From Magnetococcales bacterium (GTDB lineage: Bacteria > Pseudomonadota > Magnetococcia > Magnetococcales > UBA8363), in the NCBI GenBank assembly GCA_015232865.1, contig JADFYU010000001.1, positions 118,697-182,696 of the forward strand: DNA of 64,000 bases, written 5' to 3'. Positions 51,864 to 60,929 of this stretch are shown here, piece after piece. Within the stretch, counting starts at the first letter, position 1. The number at the start of each line of letters is the position of its first letter. The position numbers and the translations under genes are program-made. A model generated the notes under the pieces. It ran no database searches. It had not been told where the DNA came from and worked only from the letters and a program-made list of their open reading frames with translations.

Positions 51864-52582
51864 TGAACGTTAAAAAACCTCTATTTAGCAGTTGTGTCCT
51901 GGGCTGTTTCACCCTGTTGATGGCTTCAGTCGGCTTCTCTCAAACCATCAGTCGAATCGATGTGGTACAGGGTGTGCAAAAAGGTCTGGAACAGGTGGTG
52001 GCTGGCTCCGCTTCAGGGTTGAAGGTGAGCACCGTATTTTATCGCCAAAGCCTGGAACTGTCTGATGGAGAGGTTATCTGGCAGATCGGGTCGGATGCGG
52101 ATCAGTTGAAGGCAGGCCGGCAATCGGTTCCGGTCACGGTTTTGGTCAACGGTGTTCCAGAGACAAAAATCAGTGTTTTGGCCGTGATCAAACGCTTTTT
52201 GGAAGTTCCGGTTGTCAGTCGTTCGATCAGTCGGGGTGAAACAGTGGCCAGTGAAGATATTAAATGGCAGGAGATCGAGATGGTTCGCCCCATTGATGGT
52301 CTGGTCAGAGATGAGGAAGATATTATCGGGAAGGTAGCGGTTCGGACCATTCGTGAAGGGACGGCGTTGCGTTCCAAATGGTTTGATGCGCCGCTGGCGG
52401 TCGAACGGGGCGAGCAGGTTCGTGTTCAGTTGGTGCGGGGTGGACTGGTGATTCGGACCACGGCGATCGCCTTGGACAAAGGGCGGATAGGGGACATGGT
52501 CCCGCTACGCAATGCAAAAAGTCATGTGCGATATGAAGCGCGGGTCTTCGCACCTGGTCAGGCTCGCGTTCAAACTTGGTAG
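51863..52582 (+). CDS. flgA: P-ring assembly chaperone FlgA
   Basis: Periplasmic chaperone for FlgI. Signal peptide (~1-28, FTLLMASVGFSQT). The SAF-type region at ~115-180 (VPVVSRSISRGETVASEDIKW, GKVAVRTIREGTALRSKWF) and the C-terminal VRVQLVRGGLVIRTTAIALDKG with GDMVPLRNAKS are characteristic. 239 residues. Coupled to flgG by TAATG. Confidence 0.93.
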   Translation: MNVKKPLFSSCVLGCFTLLMASVGFSQTISRIDVVQGVQKGLEQVVAGSASGLKVSTVFYRQSLELSDGEVIWQIGSDADQLKAGRQSVPVTVLVNGVPETKISVLAVIKRFLEVPVVSRSISRGETVASEDIKWQEIEMVRPIDGLVRDEEDIIGKVAVRTIREGTALRSKWFDAPLAVERGEQVRVQLVRGGLVIRTTAIALDKGRIGDMVPLRNAKSHVRYEARVFAPGQARVQTW

Positions 52583-52600
52583 TTCTTTGGAGTTGATGAG

Positions 52601-53290
52601 ATGAAATCAAAAAAATTGGTTGTTCCTGTGATTCTCCTGGCCGTAGCAACCCTGTCCGGTTGTGGTATGACGCGTGCTTCTCGGCGTCCTCCCGAGCCTG
52701 TCACGGTTGTTCAGCCAACAGCTCCAGAGATGTTGGCCCCGAAAAAAGGCTCAATCTGGCAATCAACCGACCGGAATACCCTGTTTCTGGATAATAAGGC
52801 CCGCAACATCGGCGATATCATTACGGTCAACATCAGCGAACGTTCTTCAGCCGAAAAAGATGCCACGACCGAGTTGAAGCGTGGCAATAGCAATTCGGCG
52901 AGTTTGGGTGGAATGTTGGATTTAACCACCGTCTTGAAATCGGACCAATCTCTGGCTTCGGCCACGGCGGCCAGCAGCCATGATTTTACCGGAGAGGGAA
53001 ACACCACCCGTGAGAGCACGTTGATTGCCACCGTCTCCTGTCTGGTGACCGAGGTTATGGCCAACGGTAATCTTCGTATCGAAGGACGCAGAGATATCAC
53101 CATCAACCATGAAAATCAGTTTATCCTTCTCTCCGGCATTGTTCGACCTGAGGATATATCTCCAGAAAATACCGTAACTTCCGCCCAAATCGCCGATGCC
53201 CGGATCGATTATTCCGGTGATGGAGACATCGACGATCAACAGCGTCCGAGTTGGCTCAGCCGGTTTTTCTCTACTGTCAACGTAATGTGA
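52601..53290 (+). CDS. flgH: Flagellar L-ring lipoprotein FlgH
   Basis: Outer-membrane ring around the rod. Lipobox LSGC gives lipidated Cys21. Family blocks are GSIWQSTDRNTLFLDNKARNIGDIITVNISE, ANGNLRIEGRRDITINHENQFILLSGIVRPEDIS and DARIDYSGDGDIDDQQRPSWLSRFF. 229 residues. SD GGAG before the ATG; sits between flgA and flgI. Confidence 0.96.
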   Translation: MKSKKLVVPVILLAVATLSGCGMTRASRRPPEPVTVVQPTAPEMLAPKKGSIWQSTDRNTLFLDNKARNIGDIITVNISERSSAEKDATTELKRGNSNSASLGGMLDLTTVLKSDQSLASATAASSHDFTGEGNTTRESTLIATVSCLVTEVMANGNLRIEGRRDITINHENQFILLSGIVRPEDISPENTVTSAQIADARIDYSGDGDIDDQQRPSWLSRFFSTVNVM

Positions 53291-53295
53291 TCAAC

Positions 53296-54399
53296 ATGAA
53301 TCGGATATATCCTACTATGTTTCGTATTTTTGTCGCTGCCATCATTCTGTTTCAGGTCGGTTTTGCCGAAGCGGCCCGTCTCAAGGATGTGGTCAACATT
53401 GAAGGGGTGAGAGACAACCCTCTGACCGGTTTTGGTCTCGTGGTCGGTCTGAACGGTACTGGAGATTCCGGAGCCGGTTTTACCAATCAATCCCTGAAAA
53501 TGATGCTGGAGCGAATGGGAATCTCAGCAAAATCGGCCTTCAAGGTGAAAAACGTTGCATCGGTCATGGTGACGGCAACCCTGCCGCCTTTTGCCCGTCA
53601 AGGCAGTCGGTTGGATGTCTCCCTTTCGTCATTGGGAGACGCCAAGACCCTGCAAGGGGGAACGTTGATCATGACCCCTCTCAAAGGAGCCGATGGCCGT
53701 ATTTATGCCGTTGCTCAAGGCGCACTCTCCATTGGTGGATTTTCGGCAGAAGGAGGAGGGGCTGCCGTGCAGAAAAACCATCCGACTGTCGGTCGGATCA
53801 GTGGTGGGGCGATCATCGAACGCGAGATCGATTTTAACCTGAACAATGAAAATTCGTTACAGCTGGCCCTGAAGAATCCTGATTTTACCACAGCCAGTCG
53901 GATTGTTGGCGCTATCAACGATCTGTTTGGCAAAGGTTTGGCGCTGGCAATAGATTCTGGCACCGTTTCGGTACAGATTCCGGCCGATTATAGAAAACAG
54001 GTCGTCGCCTTTGTCTCCCGATTGGAAAAAATGCAGGTCAATCCCGATCAGCCGGCCAGGATTGTCGTAAACGAGCGGACTGGAACCATCGTCATGGGAG
54101 CAAACGTCCGGGTTTCAACCGTTGCTCTGGCCCATGGCGGCCTCAGTATCAAAGTAAAAGACAAGCCGGCTGTCAGTCAGCCCAACCCCTTGTCTGATGG
54201 CCAAACCGTCGTGACGCCCGATACCGAGATTACGGCTACTGAAAAGGATGGTCGGGTGATTGAGATGGAAGAGGTGGTTACCCTGGGAGATTTGGTTCAG
54301 GGGTTGAATAGTGTCGGTGTGACACCAAGAGATTTGATTGCCATTTTGCAGGCCATCAAAGCGTCCGGTGCGCTACAGGCTGAGTTGGAGATTCTTTAA
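53296..54399 (+). CDS. flgI: Flagellar P-ring protein FlgI
   Basis: Periplasmic ring protein. Signal peptide (FRIFVAAIILFQVGFAEA) then RLKDVVNIEGVRDNPLTGFGLVVGLNGTGDSG, SVMVTATLPPFARQGSRLDVSLSSLGDAKTLQGGTLIMTPLKGADG and the C-terminal GVTPRDLIAILQAIKASGALQAELEIL, all canonical. ~367 residues. The start is placed at the first ATG after flgH; MFRIF seven codons later is an alternative. Overlaps flgJ by one base. Confidence 0.96.
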   Translation: MNRIYPTMFRIFVAAIILFQVGFAEAARLKDVVNIEGVRDNPLTGFGLVVGLNGTGDSGAGFTNQSLKMMLERMGISAKSAFKVKNVASVMVTATLPPFARQGSRLDVSLSSLGDAKTLQGGTLIMTPLKGADGRIYAVAQGALSIGGFSAEGGGAAVQKNHPTVGRISGGAIIEREIDFNLNNENSLQLALKNPDFTTASRIVGAINDLFGKGLALAIDSGTVSVQIPADYRKQVVAFVSRLEKMQVNPDQPARIVVNERTGTIVMGANVRVSTVALAHGGLSIKVKDKPAVSQPNPLSDGQTVVTPDTEITATEKDGRVIEMEEVVTLGDLVQGLNSVGVTPRDLIAILQAIKASGALQAELEIL

Positions 54400-54851
54400 T
54401 GAATAGTGTAAACACTGGTATGAATCCTGCATATTCCGTTCAAGGTGCCCAGGCAAACAGTAAAATCTCACCGGCGGATCGTCTGAAATTGCGTGAGGCG
54501 GCGGCGGACTTTGAGTCCATGTTTGTCAAACAGATGCTCTCCTCCATGCGTAAAGCGATCCCCAAAGAAGATGGGGGGTTGATTAAAGAGAGCGAGGGTG
54601 AAAAAATATTTCGCGATTTGCTCGATGCAGAGTATGCTAAGACCACCAGCCGATCGGGACAGGGCTTGGGCTTGGGTGCGGCGATGTATCGTCAATTGGT
54701 GGCACGCTATGGTTTAGAGTCTCAGACACAGGGCCAGCGAACCATCACGGTTGAAGAGGCCAGACAGAGCCTCCAGCAGTTGCACCAGGATAACAGCGCC
54801 ATGAGTGCAGCCGGTCAAGGTCGTTTGGGGCAAATCGGTCGCAACAGGTGA
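54399..54851 (+). CDS. flgJ: Rod-cap protein FlgJ, rod-binding domain only
   Basis: 150 residues carrying the N-terminal rod-binding domain (LREAAADFESMFVKQMLSSMRKAIPKE, SEGEKIFRDLLDAEYAKTTSRSGQGLGLGAAMYRQL). The C-terminal glucosaminidase/muramidase domain of enterobacterial FlgJ is absent, as in many alphaproteobacteria and others, so a separate peptidoglycan hydrolase must open the wall. TAATG coupling to flgI. Confidence 0.9.
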   Translation: MNSVNTGMNPAYSVQGAQANSKISPADRLKLREAAADFESMFVKQMLSSMRKAIPKEDGGLIKESEGEKIFRDLLDAEYAKTTSRSGQGLGLGAAMYRQLVARYGLESQTQGQRTITVEEARQSLQQLHQDNSAMSAAGQGRLGQIGRNR

Positions 54852-54917
54852 TCAATTGTTCAAGACGTGGCCATAAGGTTGCGGGCTTGAAATGAAAACC
54901 AAAAGGAACAGGATTTC

Positions 54918-55232
54918 ATGGTTACGAGAATCAAAAATGTGGACGCAGGCCGCCTGAACCGGATCTCAGGAACCCGTGTCTCAAAAGCCAAGGAACAGAG
55001 TACATCCGGGCGTTCTTCCAAATCCAGTCGTCAGGACGATGTGAATGTCTCCTCTCTCTCCCGCTCCATCGGCTTGGCTGGTGAGGCGGTTAGAACCGCG
55101 CCGGATGTCCGATCCGAGTTGATCGGCCCCATCCGCGAAGCGTTGGCCAATGGCAAATATGAAGTGTCCAATCTGGATATTGCCGATAGAATTTTGCGGC
55201 AAGTCCTGATGGAACGCAAAAAAGCGGTCTAG
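54918..55232 (+). CDS. flgM: Anti-sigma-28 factor FlgM
   Basis: 104 residues, Ser/Lys-rich and probably disordered N-terminal half, then the sigma-binding helices VRSELIGPIREALANGKYEVSNLDIADRILRQVLMER. Holds FliA inactive until it is exported through the finished hook. Context between flgJ and an flgN-like gene supports it. Confidence 0.88.
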   Translation: MVTRIKNVDAGRLNRISGTRVSKAKEQSTSGRSSKSSRQDDVNVSSLSRSIGLAGEAVRTAPDVRSELIGPIREALANGKYEVSNLDIADRILRQVLMERKKAV

Positions 55233-55245
55233 GCGGAAGATTGTC

Positions 55246-55761
55246 ATGAGCCAAGAAGAGATGGATCTGGCGACGGAGGTTCGTCGCCTGAAAGAGGTCA
55301 TTGAGCCGTTGATTCGACTGTTTGAACAGTTGGGTCCACTTTTGACCCAGGAACGGTCCGCTTTGCGTAAGCGAGATCCGGAGGTGTTGGAAGTAGCCTC
55401 GGAGAAAATTCGGGCGACATTGGAAGAGATCTATAAAACCGACCAGTTACGTCAGCGTTTGACCACCCGTTTGGGCGCGAGAGTGGGGTTGGGGCCGGGG
55501 AAACTCAGCCTGAAACATCTGGATGAGGCTTTGGGCGGTCGCTCTGGCTTGATACCCATCCGAGAACGTCTGACCAAGGCCATCGGTGTCGCTGAAGGAT
55601 TGAACAAAGAGAACCAGGCTGTCTTTAGCGGAGTTCTCTCGGCCACGGAGTCCATGCTTCGTGTTCTGAAAGAGGGAACCCAAGGGCCGGTTTCTTCCTA
55701 TAACCGGCGCGGGAATCGTCAGTCCGGTAGTGATTTCCACTTTTTATCCCGGCAGTTGTAG
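55246..55761 (+). CDS. flgN: FlgN-like flagellar export chaperone
   Basis: 171 residues, almost entirely helical. EVRRLKEVIEPLIRLFEQLGPLLTQERSALRKRDPEVLEVASEKIRATLEEI resembles FlgN, the chaperone for hook-associated proteins FlgK and FlgL. Position 13 bp after flgM and before csrA is the usual one. The C-terminal tail (SYNRRGNRQSGSDFHF) is polar and likely flexible. Confidence 0.8.
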   Translation: MSQEEMDLATEVRRLKEVIEPLIRLFEQLGPLLTQERSALRKRDPEVLEVASEKIRATLEEIYKTDQLRQRLTTRLGARVGLGPGKLSLKHLDEALGGRSGLIPIRERLTKAIGVAEGLNKENQAVFSGVLSATESMLRVLKEGTQGPVSSYNRRGNRQSGSDFHFLSRQL

Positions 55762-55870
55762 TGGTGAATGTTTCTCTGAATGTAGGATTGGATTTATTGT
55801 CGTTGGCCAAGGGAGCTTGCCCTCTTTCCGTCATCAGGGATGGTCAATTTGAAGTGAGAGGTGTTGGCCC

Positions 55871-56104
55871 ATGTTGATCCTGACCAGACGAATTGGTGAA
55901 AGTTTGAATATCGGTGATGAGATCAAGATTACCCTGCTTGGAATCAAGGGTAATCAGGTTAGAATCGGTATCGATGCCCCAAAAAATGTTCAAGTTCACC
56001 GGGAGGAGATCTACGACAAGATCAAACGGGAGACCCGCAAAGCCAACCGCCGAATGTCCGACGACGTTTTGGATCAGGCCTCTCGGATCCTTTCCGGCAA
56101 TTGA
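55871..56104 (+). CDS. csrA: Carbon storage regulator CsrA
   Basis: RNA-binding post-transcriptional regulator. [48 protein letters not shown] is the full CsrA core, with RNA-contacting Arg in LTRR and VHREEI. The C-terminal tail is longer than in E. coli (77 vs 61 residues). GAGAGG precedes the ATG. Linkage to flagellar genes is common, and CsrA would tune flagellar and carbon-storage mRNAs. Confidence 0.96.
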   Translation: MLILTRRIGESLNIGDEIKITLLGIKGNQVRIGIDAPKNVQVHREEIYDKIKRETRKANRRMSDDVLDQASRILSGN

Positions 56105-56127
56105 GGGTTCTTGCCTTTTTTTATCCT

Positions 56128-56168
56128 GGCTCCGCCTTGGGGTTGCACATTGGTTCCAAGGCGGAGCC
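56128..56168. other. Perfect 13-bp inverted repeat between csrA and the Mor-like gene
   Basis: GGCTCCGCCTTGG and CCAAGGCGGAGCC around a 15-base spacer, between convergent genes. No T tract on the exit side of either strand, so it is at most an atypical terminator. Confidence 0.6.
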
Positions 56169-56182
56169 GGTCTTGAACGTCT

Positions 56183-56542
56183 CTAATACTCCCCACAGCT
56201 TAAAATGCTGTAGATCTGCCTTTCGGTCAGTTCCATCTGTTGTGCAATATCCGGCACTTTAGCTCCTGCATCATATAACCGTATAATCTCTTTGTTGCGA
56301 ATGTCTCGTTTGGCTCGGGCTGCCCGGACGATGGACAGCGTCTCTCCGCCGAAATATTTGCTCATCAATTGTGCCTGTTCAAATCCCAACAGTTTTGCTA
56401 GTTTATGTTGTGTTTTCATATTTTTTGGAATAAACAGCCGGGTTCCGGCGCAGCGGTCGAGCAGGATCATGGCTCCTTCATAACCAATAACCTCTTTGAT
56501 GTCGAGAAGGGATTCGGGAAGGTTTTCTTCTGCAATGTGCAT
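56183..56542 (-). CDS. Mor transcription activator family protein
   Basis: 119 residues. The first half (DIKEVIGYEGAMILLDRCAGTRLFIPKN) and the region LLGFEQAQLMSKYFGGETLSIVRAARAKRDIRNKEIIRLYDAGAKVPDIAQQMELTERQIYSIL match the Mor/C family of phage Mu middle and late activators. The latter contains a C-terminal helix-turn-helix. Stand-alone chromosomal members are common and uncharacterised. No Mu-like genes surround it. It is flanked by palindromic-element copies upstream. Confidence 0.75.
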   Translation of the reverse strand: MHIAEENLPESLLDIKEVIGYEGAMILLDRCAGTRLFIPKNMKTQHKLAKLLGFEQAQLMSKYFGGETLSIVRAARAKRDIRNKEIIRLYDAGAKVPDIAQQMELTERQIYSILSCGEY

Positions 56543-56630
56543 GATGGCTCTCCAAAATGGTTGAACCTGGAATTGATCTGACGGGTCTGCCCGGACCCTT
56601 CCGGTCAGTTGTACAGAACAGACTGTTTAA

Positions 56631-56793
56631 CCCAGATTCGGCAGTTGTAAACACGCAATCGGCACAACCTCTTGGTTCACCTGGCCAACTAGAAAAAAGT
56701 CTCATCACCAATAAGGTGACCTCGATTTTTTCTAGTTCCCCAGATAAACCAATATGTTGCACCGCTTACGCACTTCCAACTGCCGAATCTAGG
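56631..56793 (-). mobile_element. 163-bp palindromic MITE, copy G (TSD TTTAA)
   Basis: Full-length copy close to A and C, ends CCCAGATTCGG...CCGAATCTAGG. TTTAA is duplicated at 56626-56630 and 56794-56798. It lies between the start of the Mor-like gene and the 3' end of a minus-strand membrane protein gene. Confidence 0.9.
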
Positions 56794-56798
56794 TTTAA

Positions 56799-56846
56799 CC
56801 TGGAAACAGCAGTTTACGGCACGCACCTTTATCCGCCGTTTCCAGG
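56799..56846. repeat. 48-bp solo-end derivative of the palindromic element
   Basis: CCTGGAAACAGCAGTTTACG at one end and CCGTTTCCAGG at the other, i.e. the two termini of the F-type subfamily with nearly everything between deleted. TTGAA follows at 56847-56851 and also precedes CCTGG at 56561-56565, so a larger TTGAA-flanked outer element, later invaded by copy G, is possible. Confidence 0.6.
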
Positions 56847-57041
56847 TTGAATTAACATTTTATTCTGACGATAACCGTTCCCAGGTTGTGTATAGAGCGC
56901 CCAACCTCAAGTCGACAAAACGGCTTAGAGGAGTGGATCTACTCAAAAAATGGTGTGGAGAGTGTGCGAGGGATACGTCAATAAAGGGATGAGAAGGTGT
57001 TCAGCAATCTTTTTGTTATTCTTTAGAGGAGGAGTCAGATT

Positions 57042-57545
57042 CTATTTTTTGATTTTTGCAGCGTTTATCTCATTGAGGGTTTTCTGTAACAGAGCGGTGG
57101 ATGGCCATGTCAGAGTCATCGCCACCAGGGCGATCCCGCCCAGGATTCCAACCCATAAGAATTCCATCCTTAAAATGGTTAATCCCAGCCCGGTAACCCC
57201 AGGGGCCAGCCGAAGAGCAAAGGCAATCATGCGCCGTTCCATCAGTTTGCGCATTTGGGATTCTGGAGAGAGGGGCGGGGACATTTGAATGAGGCTCTGT
57301 ACTGTTTTTCGGTCCATTTGCCATGCGGCCAGAAGCGGGGCGATCAGGGAAATGAGGGCAATGGGGTAGGCAAATAGATCGTCCAAAGCGTGAGTTCCCT
57401 GTGGGCCGTAAACCGCCTCATTGGAGTGGGTCATGACCCAGCCCAGCACGATATAGAGGGGGATCAGCGTTGCCATGGCTGCGACAGCAATCTGTAGGGT
57501 TGCGGGCTTTTTTTCTCTGTTTTCAGTCGGCTGTTTTTTGTTCAT
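57042..57545 (-). CDS. Membrane protein, unknown function
   Basis: 167 residues with hydrophobic helices at about 17-39, 57-75, 114-130 and 132-150. A charged loop after helix 2 reads QMDRKTVQSL...RKLMERRM. Start placed at MNKKQPTE, giving a short basic N-terminus; ten earlier codons are possible. Not recognised. Neighbours are a palindromic element downstream and a glycan ligase-like gene upstream in the opposite direction. Confidence 0.55.
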   Translation of the reverse strand: MNKKQPTENREKKPATLQIAVAAMATLIPLYIVLGWVMTHSNEAVYGPQGTHALDDLFAYPIALISLIAPLLAAWQMDRKTVQSLIQMSPPLSPESQMRKLMERRMIAFALRLAPGVTGLGLTILRMEFLWVGILGGIALVAMTLTWPSTALLQKTLNEINAAKIKK

Positions 57546-57915
57546 CTGAACCCATTCTCTTCCGTTGTGACACAAACTTAGAATTCAGCCATCTTACCTG
57601 ACATTTGAACGATGGGAACCGTAAATGTATCGAGCAAGAGTTTTTTTTCTGTCAATCCGCTCCCCTGTTTCGGAACCCCTTAATCGTGCAGAACTTGTTT
57701 TCAGCCGGCTCTTGAGGTAGGATCTTGCCAGATTTACGCAGGCAGCCGACCCGATTATGGTTCAGGGCGATTTTCCACCCTCTTTTGATCGGGTAGAGGG
57801 CGTTTGATGGTTAATCAATTTTGTTGCTCCTTTATGAAGACACTGGCGTGGGATGACCGTTTTTCATGACTGCTACCTGGAACGTTTCTCCGTCTCTGCT
57901 TTTGATTGATGGTTC
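57546..57915. other. Intergenic region between divergent membrane-protein genes
   Basis: 370 bp. Contains a CCCTCT / AGAGGG hairpin (57778-57800) and overlapping ACCCGAT / ATCGGGT inverted repeats (57749 and 57788). No convincing gene or RNA was recognised. Confidence 0.4.
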
Positions 57916-59385
57916 ATGAGAGATCTTGTTCTCACCCTGTTTATTTTCGGCATGCTTCCCTACGCTTTTATGCGGCCTGTCGTTGGGCTCTACCTCTGGG
58001 CCTGGATCAGCTACATGAATCCCCACCGTTTGACCTGGAGTTACGCCTACTCCTTCCGCTTTAATTATTTCGTCGCGATCATCACCATTCTGGGTGTCGT
58101 GTTTTTCTGGCGCAAACGTGAAAAAATTCCCAGTACCGGACCGGTCTTTCTGTTGACGCTTTTTTTTATCTGGGTCTGCTTGTCAACCTTGCTTGCGTTT
58201 AGTCCAGGCGGGGCCTGGATCGATTTTGTGCGTTTTTTTAAAATCTACTTAATGTTGTTAATCACCTTCTTGACGGTTGGTTCTCGACGATCCATCACCA
58301 TTCTTGTTGTCATTATTGCGGTTTCCATCGGTTTTTTTGGTATAAAAGGTGGGGTGTTTACCATTCTGACTGGCGGGCAATTTCATATCCTCGGTCCCGA
58401 GGACTCTTTCTTCTATGATAATAATACCTTCGCACTGGCAGAAGTGATGGTTATTCCGCTGTTTATGTTTATCAGAACGCAATTACAGAACAGATGGTTG
58501 CGGCTTTTTGTCCTGATCTGTACGGTTTTGGCGGTGATCGCCGTTATTGGAAGTTATTCCCGCGGAGGACTGGTCGGTCTGATGATGGTGATTTTTTTCT
58601 TCTGGTTGCGCACTCCGGGCAAGATCAAGCTAACGATTTTCATTCCCTTGGTGATGGTCGTAATTTTCACATCAATGCCAGAAAAGTGGCAGGATCGAAT
58701 GTCTGCTCTGGCCGAGAGTGTGACTGTCATCAAGCCGGTGAAGGATTTTATCGAGAATTCACCTAATTTGTTTGAGCGCCGCTCAGTCTTTGATGAATCA
58801 AACAACCCCTTTAATCTGGATGCGACGGATGAACAATCCGTGGAAACGGAAGAGAGCCGGTTGTTGGCGGATATGTCCGTGCAGGGACGATTCCAGGCCT
58901 GGAATTTTGCTTGGAATCTGGCCTTGGATCGCCCGTTTTTTGGTGGCGGGTTTCACTCTTTTACCCAGCGGGCCTTTGATCTCTATTCTCCCGGTGTGGT
59001 TCGACGGGATGCGCACAGCATCTATTTTGAGGTGATGGCGGAGCAGGGCTTTGGTGGATTATTCGTCTGGATGCTCCTCCATTTTTCTGTCTTCCGACTG
59101 CAGAATTCGATCATGAGGAGAACCCAAAACAACAAGGAGATGTCTTGGGCCCATGAGTTGGCCCGGTATGTAGGAATTGGTTTGATGGGATATTACTCGG
59201 CTGGTGCCTTTTTGGGGTTGGCCTATTTCGATCTCCCCTACCATTTTCTTGCAATTTTGATTATTTTGCAAAAAATTGTCAATAAAGAGCTGTCTAGCGG
59301 GCAGGTGCCGGAACAACGAGACCGGTTCCCATATGTGAGTCCCCCAAGAAAACAGGGGAGTGTTGAGAGGATGACGACTGATTGA
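57916..59385 (+). CDS. O-antigen ligase-like / exosortase-A-associated O-glycosylation ligase (TIGR03097-like)
   Basis: 489 residues, ~11 TM helices. N-terminal RPVVGLYLWAWISYMNPHRLTWSYAYSFRFNYFVAI and SYSRGGLVGL followed by the large periplasmic loop with PFFGGGFHSF, RRDAHSIYFEVMAEQGFGGLFVWM are typical of Wzy_C ligases. The RxAHS-Y and GGG-F motifs are those of the exosortase-A-linked PEP-CTERM glycan ligase group. It should join glycan repeats to protein or lipid carrier in the periplasm. No exosortase or PEP-CTERM protein is seen here, so that link rests on family resemblance. Confidence 0.75.
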   Translation: MRDLVLTLFIFGMLPYAFMRPVVGLYLWAWISYMNPHRLTWSYAYSFRFNYFVAIITILGVVFFWRKREKIPSTGPVFLLTLFFIWVCLSTLLAFSPGGAWIDFVRFFKIYLMLLITFLTVGSRRSITILVVIIAVSIGFFGIKGGVFTILTGGQFHILGPEDSFFYDNNTFALAEVMVIPLFMFIRTQLQNRWLRLFVLICTVLAVIAVIGSYSRGGLVGLMMVIFFFWLRTPGKIKLTIFIPLVMVVIFTSMPEKWQDRMSALAESVTVIKPVKDFIENSPNLFERRSVFDESNNPFNLDATDEQSVETEESRLLADMSVQGRFQAWNFAWNLALDRPFFGGGFHSFTQRAFDLYSPGVVRRDAHSIYFEVMAEQGFGGLFVWMLLHFSVFRLQNSIMRRTQNNKEMSWAHELARYVGIGLMGYYSAGAFLGLAYFDLPYHFLAILIILQKIVNKELSSGQVPEQRDRFPYVSPPRKQGSVERMTTD

Positions 59386-59395
59386 GGATGGTTGG

Positions 59396-60736
59396 TCATG
59401 TTGTTATTTCATGGTCGTTAAAGCCTGGATTTGCGTTGTAAAACCCTCTCCAGAGCTGATGGAGGCTTGAGATGTCCTGACTGCATGCGGTTTCTCGGAT
59501 GGAGTGCATCGCCCAGGTTGGAATGCCGATGTCCAGGGCGCTCAGTCCGAGGCGGGCTGACAGGAGGGGACCGATGGTGCTGCCACAGCTGCTGTCGGCG
59601 CGGACGGTGAAATGTTGGGTGGGAATCTGATGCTCCTGACAGAGGGCGCGGAACCAACTTCCCGATCGGGCCTGGGTCGCGTAACGCTGATTGGCGTTAT
59701 ATTTCAAGACCACACCTCCACCCAGAGTCGGCATGTTGTTTTCATCCTGTCTGTTTGGAAAATTGGCGTGCTCGCCGTGGGCGTTATCGACGGAGATCAT
59801 CTGTCCGTTTGCCATGGTTTGGCAAAAGCTCTCCTGGTTGGGGAACAATCGCCGCAGTACCGATTCAATAAAATTTCCATTGGCTCCGTTTGTCGAGTTG
59901 CTGCCAACCTCCTCATGGTCAAAACAGGCCAGCATCGGCAGATTTTGGTTTGCTGTCAAATCACAGAGCGCTTCCAGTCCGGTAAAACAACTCAAAAGAT
60001 TATCCAATCGTGCCCCAACCACCCATTGGTTGTCCAGGCCGCTAAACTGAACCGGTTGGCTGTCATAAAAGCAGAGATCCCAATCCAACACCGTCCACTG
60101 GTTTGACGGAACATCGGGCGGATTCAATTGTTTGTTTTCTAGCAGATGGACCAATAATTCTCTGGCATCCTCTGGATACCCCTTTGTTTTTGTCGGGGCC
60201 AGAATCGGATTGAGTTCGGTATGGCGGTTGGGCGTAAAGCCGTTATTGGTGTCCGGGTTGAGATGAATGGCCAGATTGGGAATGCGGGCCAGCGGTTGTT
60301 GAAAATTGATCAAATGGTGCCCAACCCGACCGGATTGGTCTCGATAACCGATCAGGCCGGCCAGGGAGAGGTCGCGGTCGAGCCAGGTGGATAGAATCGG
60401 TGAGCCATAGACTTCGATATCCCAGACCCATTGATTTTTTTTTATTTTTAGCGGGGTTGGTTTTACCTTCAAGGTTGGGCTGTCGGTGTGGGCTCCAGCC
60501 AAACGAAGAGATGGTGGTGTTCCCAAGCCCTTTTCCGGGATGATGAAAGCAATAAGGGCGGTATAATCCCGGACGACAAAATATCGACCGGCGGCTGAAA
60601 CCTGCCAGAGATCTCTCTCTTTCAACTCACTGAACCCCTTTTTTTTTAAGGTGGAGGTCATGGCTTGTACGGCATGAAAAGGTGAAGGAGACCGATTGAT
60701 CTGCTCGATGATCCGTTGAATGAGAGGCGGGTTCAC
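59396..60736 (-). CDS. apeB: M18 family aminopeptidase
   Basis: 446 residues, cytosolic dizinc aminopeptidase related to aspartyl aminopeptidases. Metal ligands: His in LAGAHTDSPTLKVKP, Asp in VVGARLDNLLS, Glu pair in ACFDHEEVGS, the Asp/His region SVDNAHGEHANFPNRQDENN and C-terminal His in WAMHSIRETAC. The start is GTG with AAAGGA seven bases upstream. It is convergent with the ligase gene, 10 bp apart. Confidence 0.92.
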   Translation of the reverse strand: MNPPLIQRIIEQINRSPSPFHAVQAMTSTLKKKGFSELKERDLWQVSAAGRYFVVRDYTALIAFIIPEKGLGTPPSLRLAGAHTDSPTLKVKPTPLKIKKNQWVWDIEVYGSPILSTWLDRDLSLAGLIGYRDQSGRVGHHLINFQQPLARIPNLAIHLNPDTNNGFTPNRHTELNPILAPTKTKGYPEDARELLVHLLENKQLNPPDVPSNQWTVLDWDLCFYDSQPVQFSGLDNQWVVGARLDNLLSCFTGLEALCDLTANQNLPMLACFDHEEVGSNSTNGANGNFIESVLRRLFPNQESFCQTMANGQMISVDNAHGEHANFPNRQDENNMPTLGGGVVLKYNANQRYATQARSGSWFRALCQEHQIPTQHFTVRADSSCGSTIGPLLSARLGLSALDIGIPTWAMHSIRETACSQDISSLHQLWRGFYNANPGFNDHEITT

Positions 60737-60929
60737 AGGGGTATCCTTTTTTGGGGCGTTCCAATTGATTTTCAGATGCGGGCGTATGTTTTTGATAGAG
60801 AGGCCAGGATCTTTCCAGATTAATCCGAATCTGGGTTGAAAGGTGATTTATACCACGAATCATCGATTTTTCTACGGATAATGTGAGGGATGGATAGGGT
60901 CGTTAGTTGAATGTTTACAGATGTTTGTT

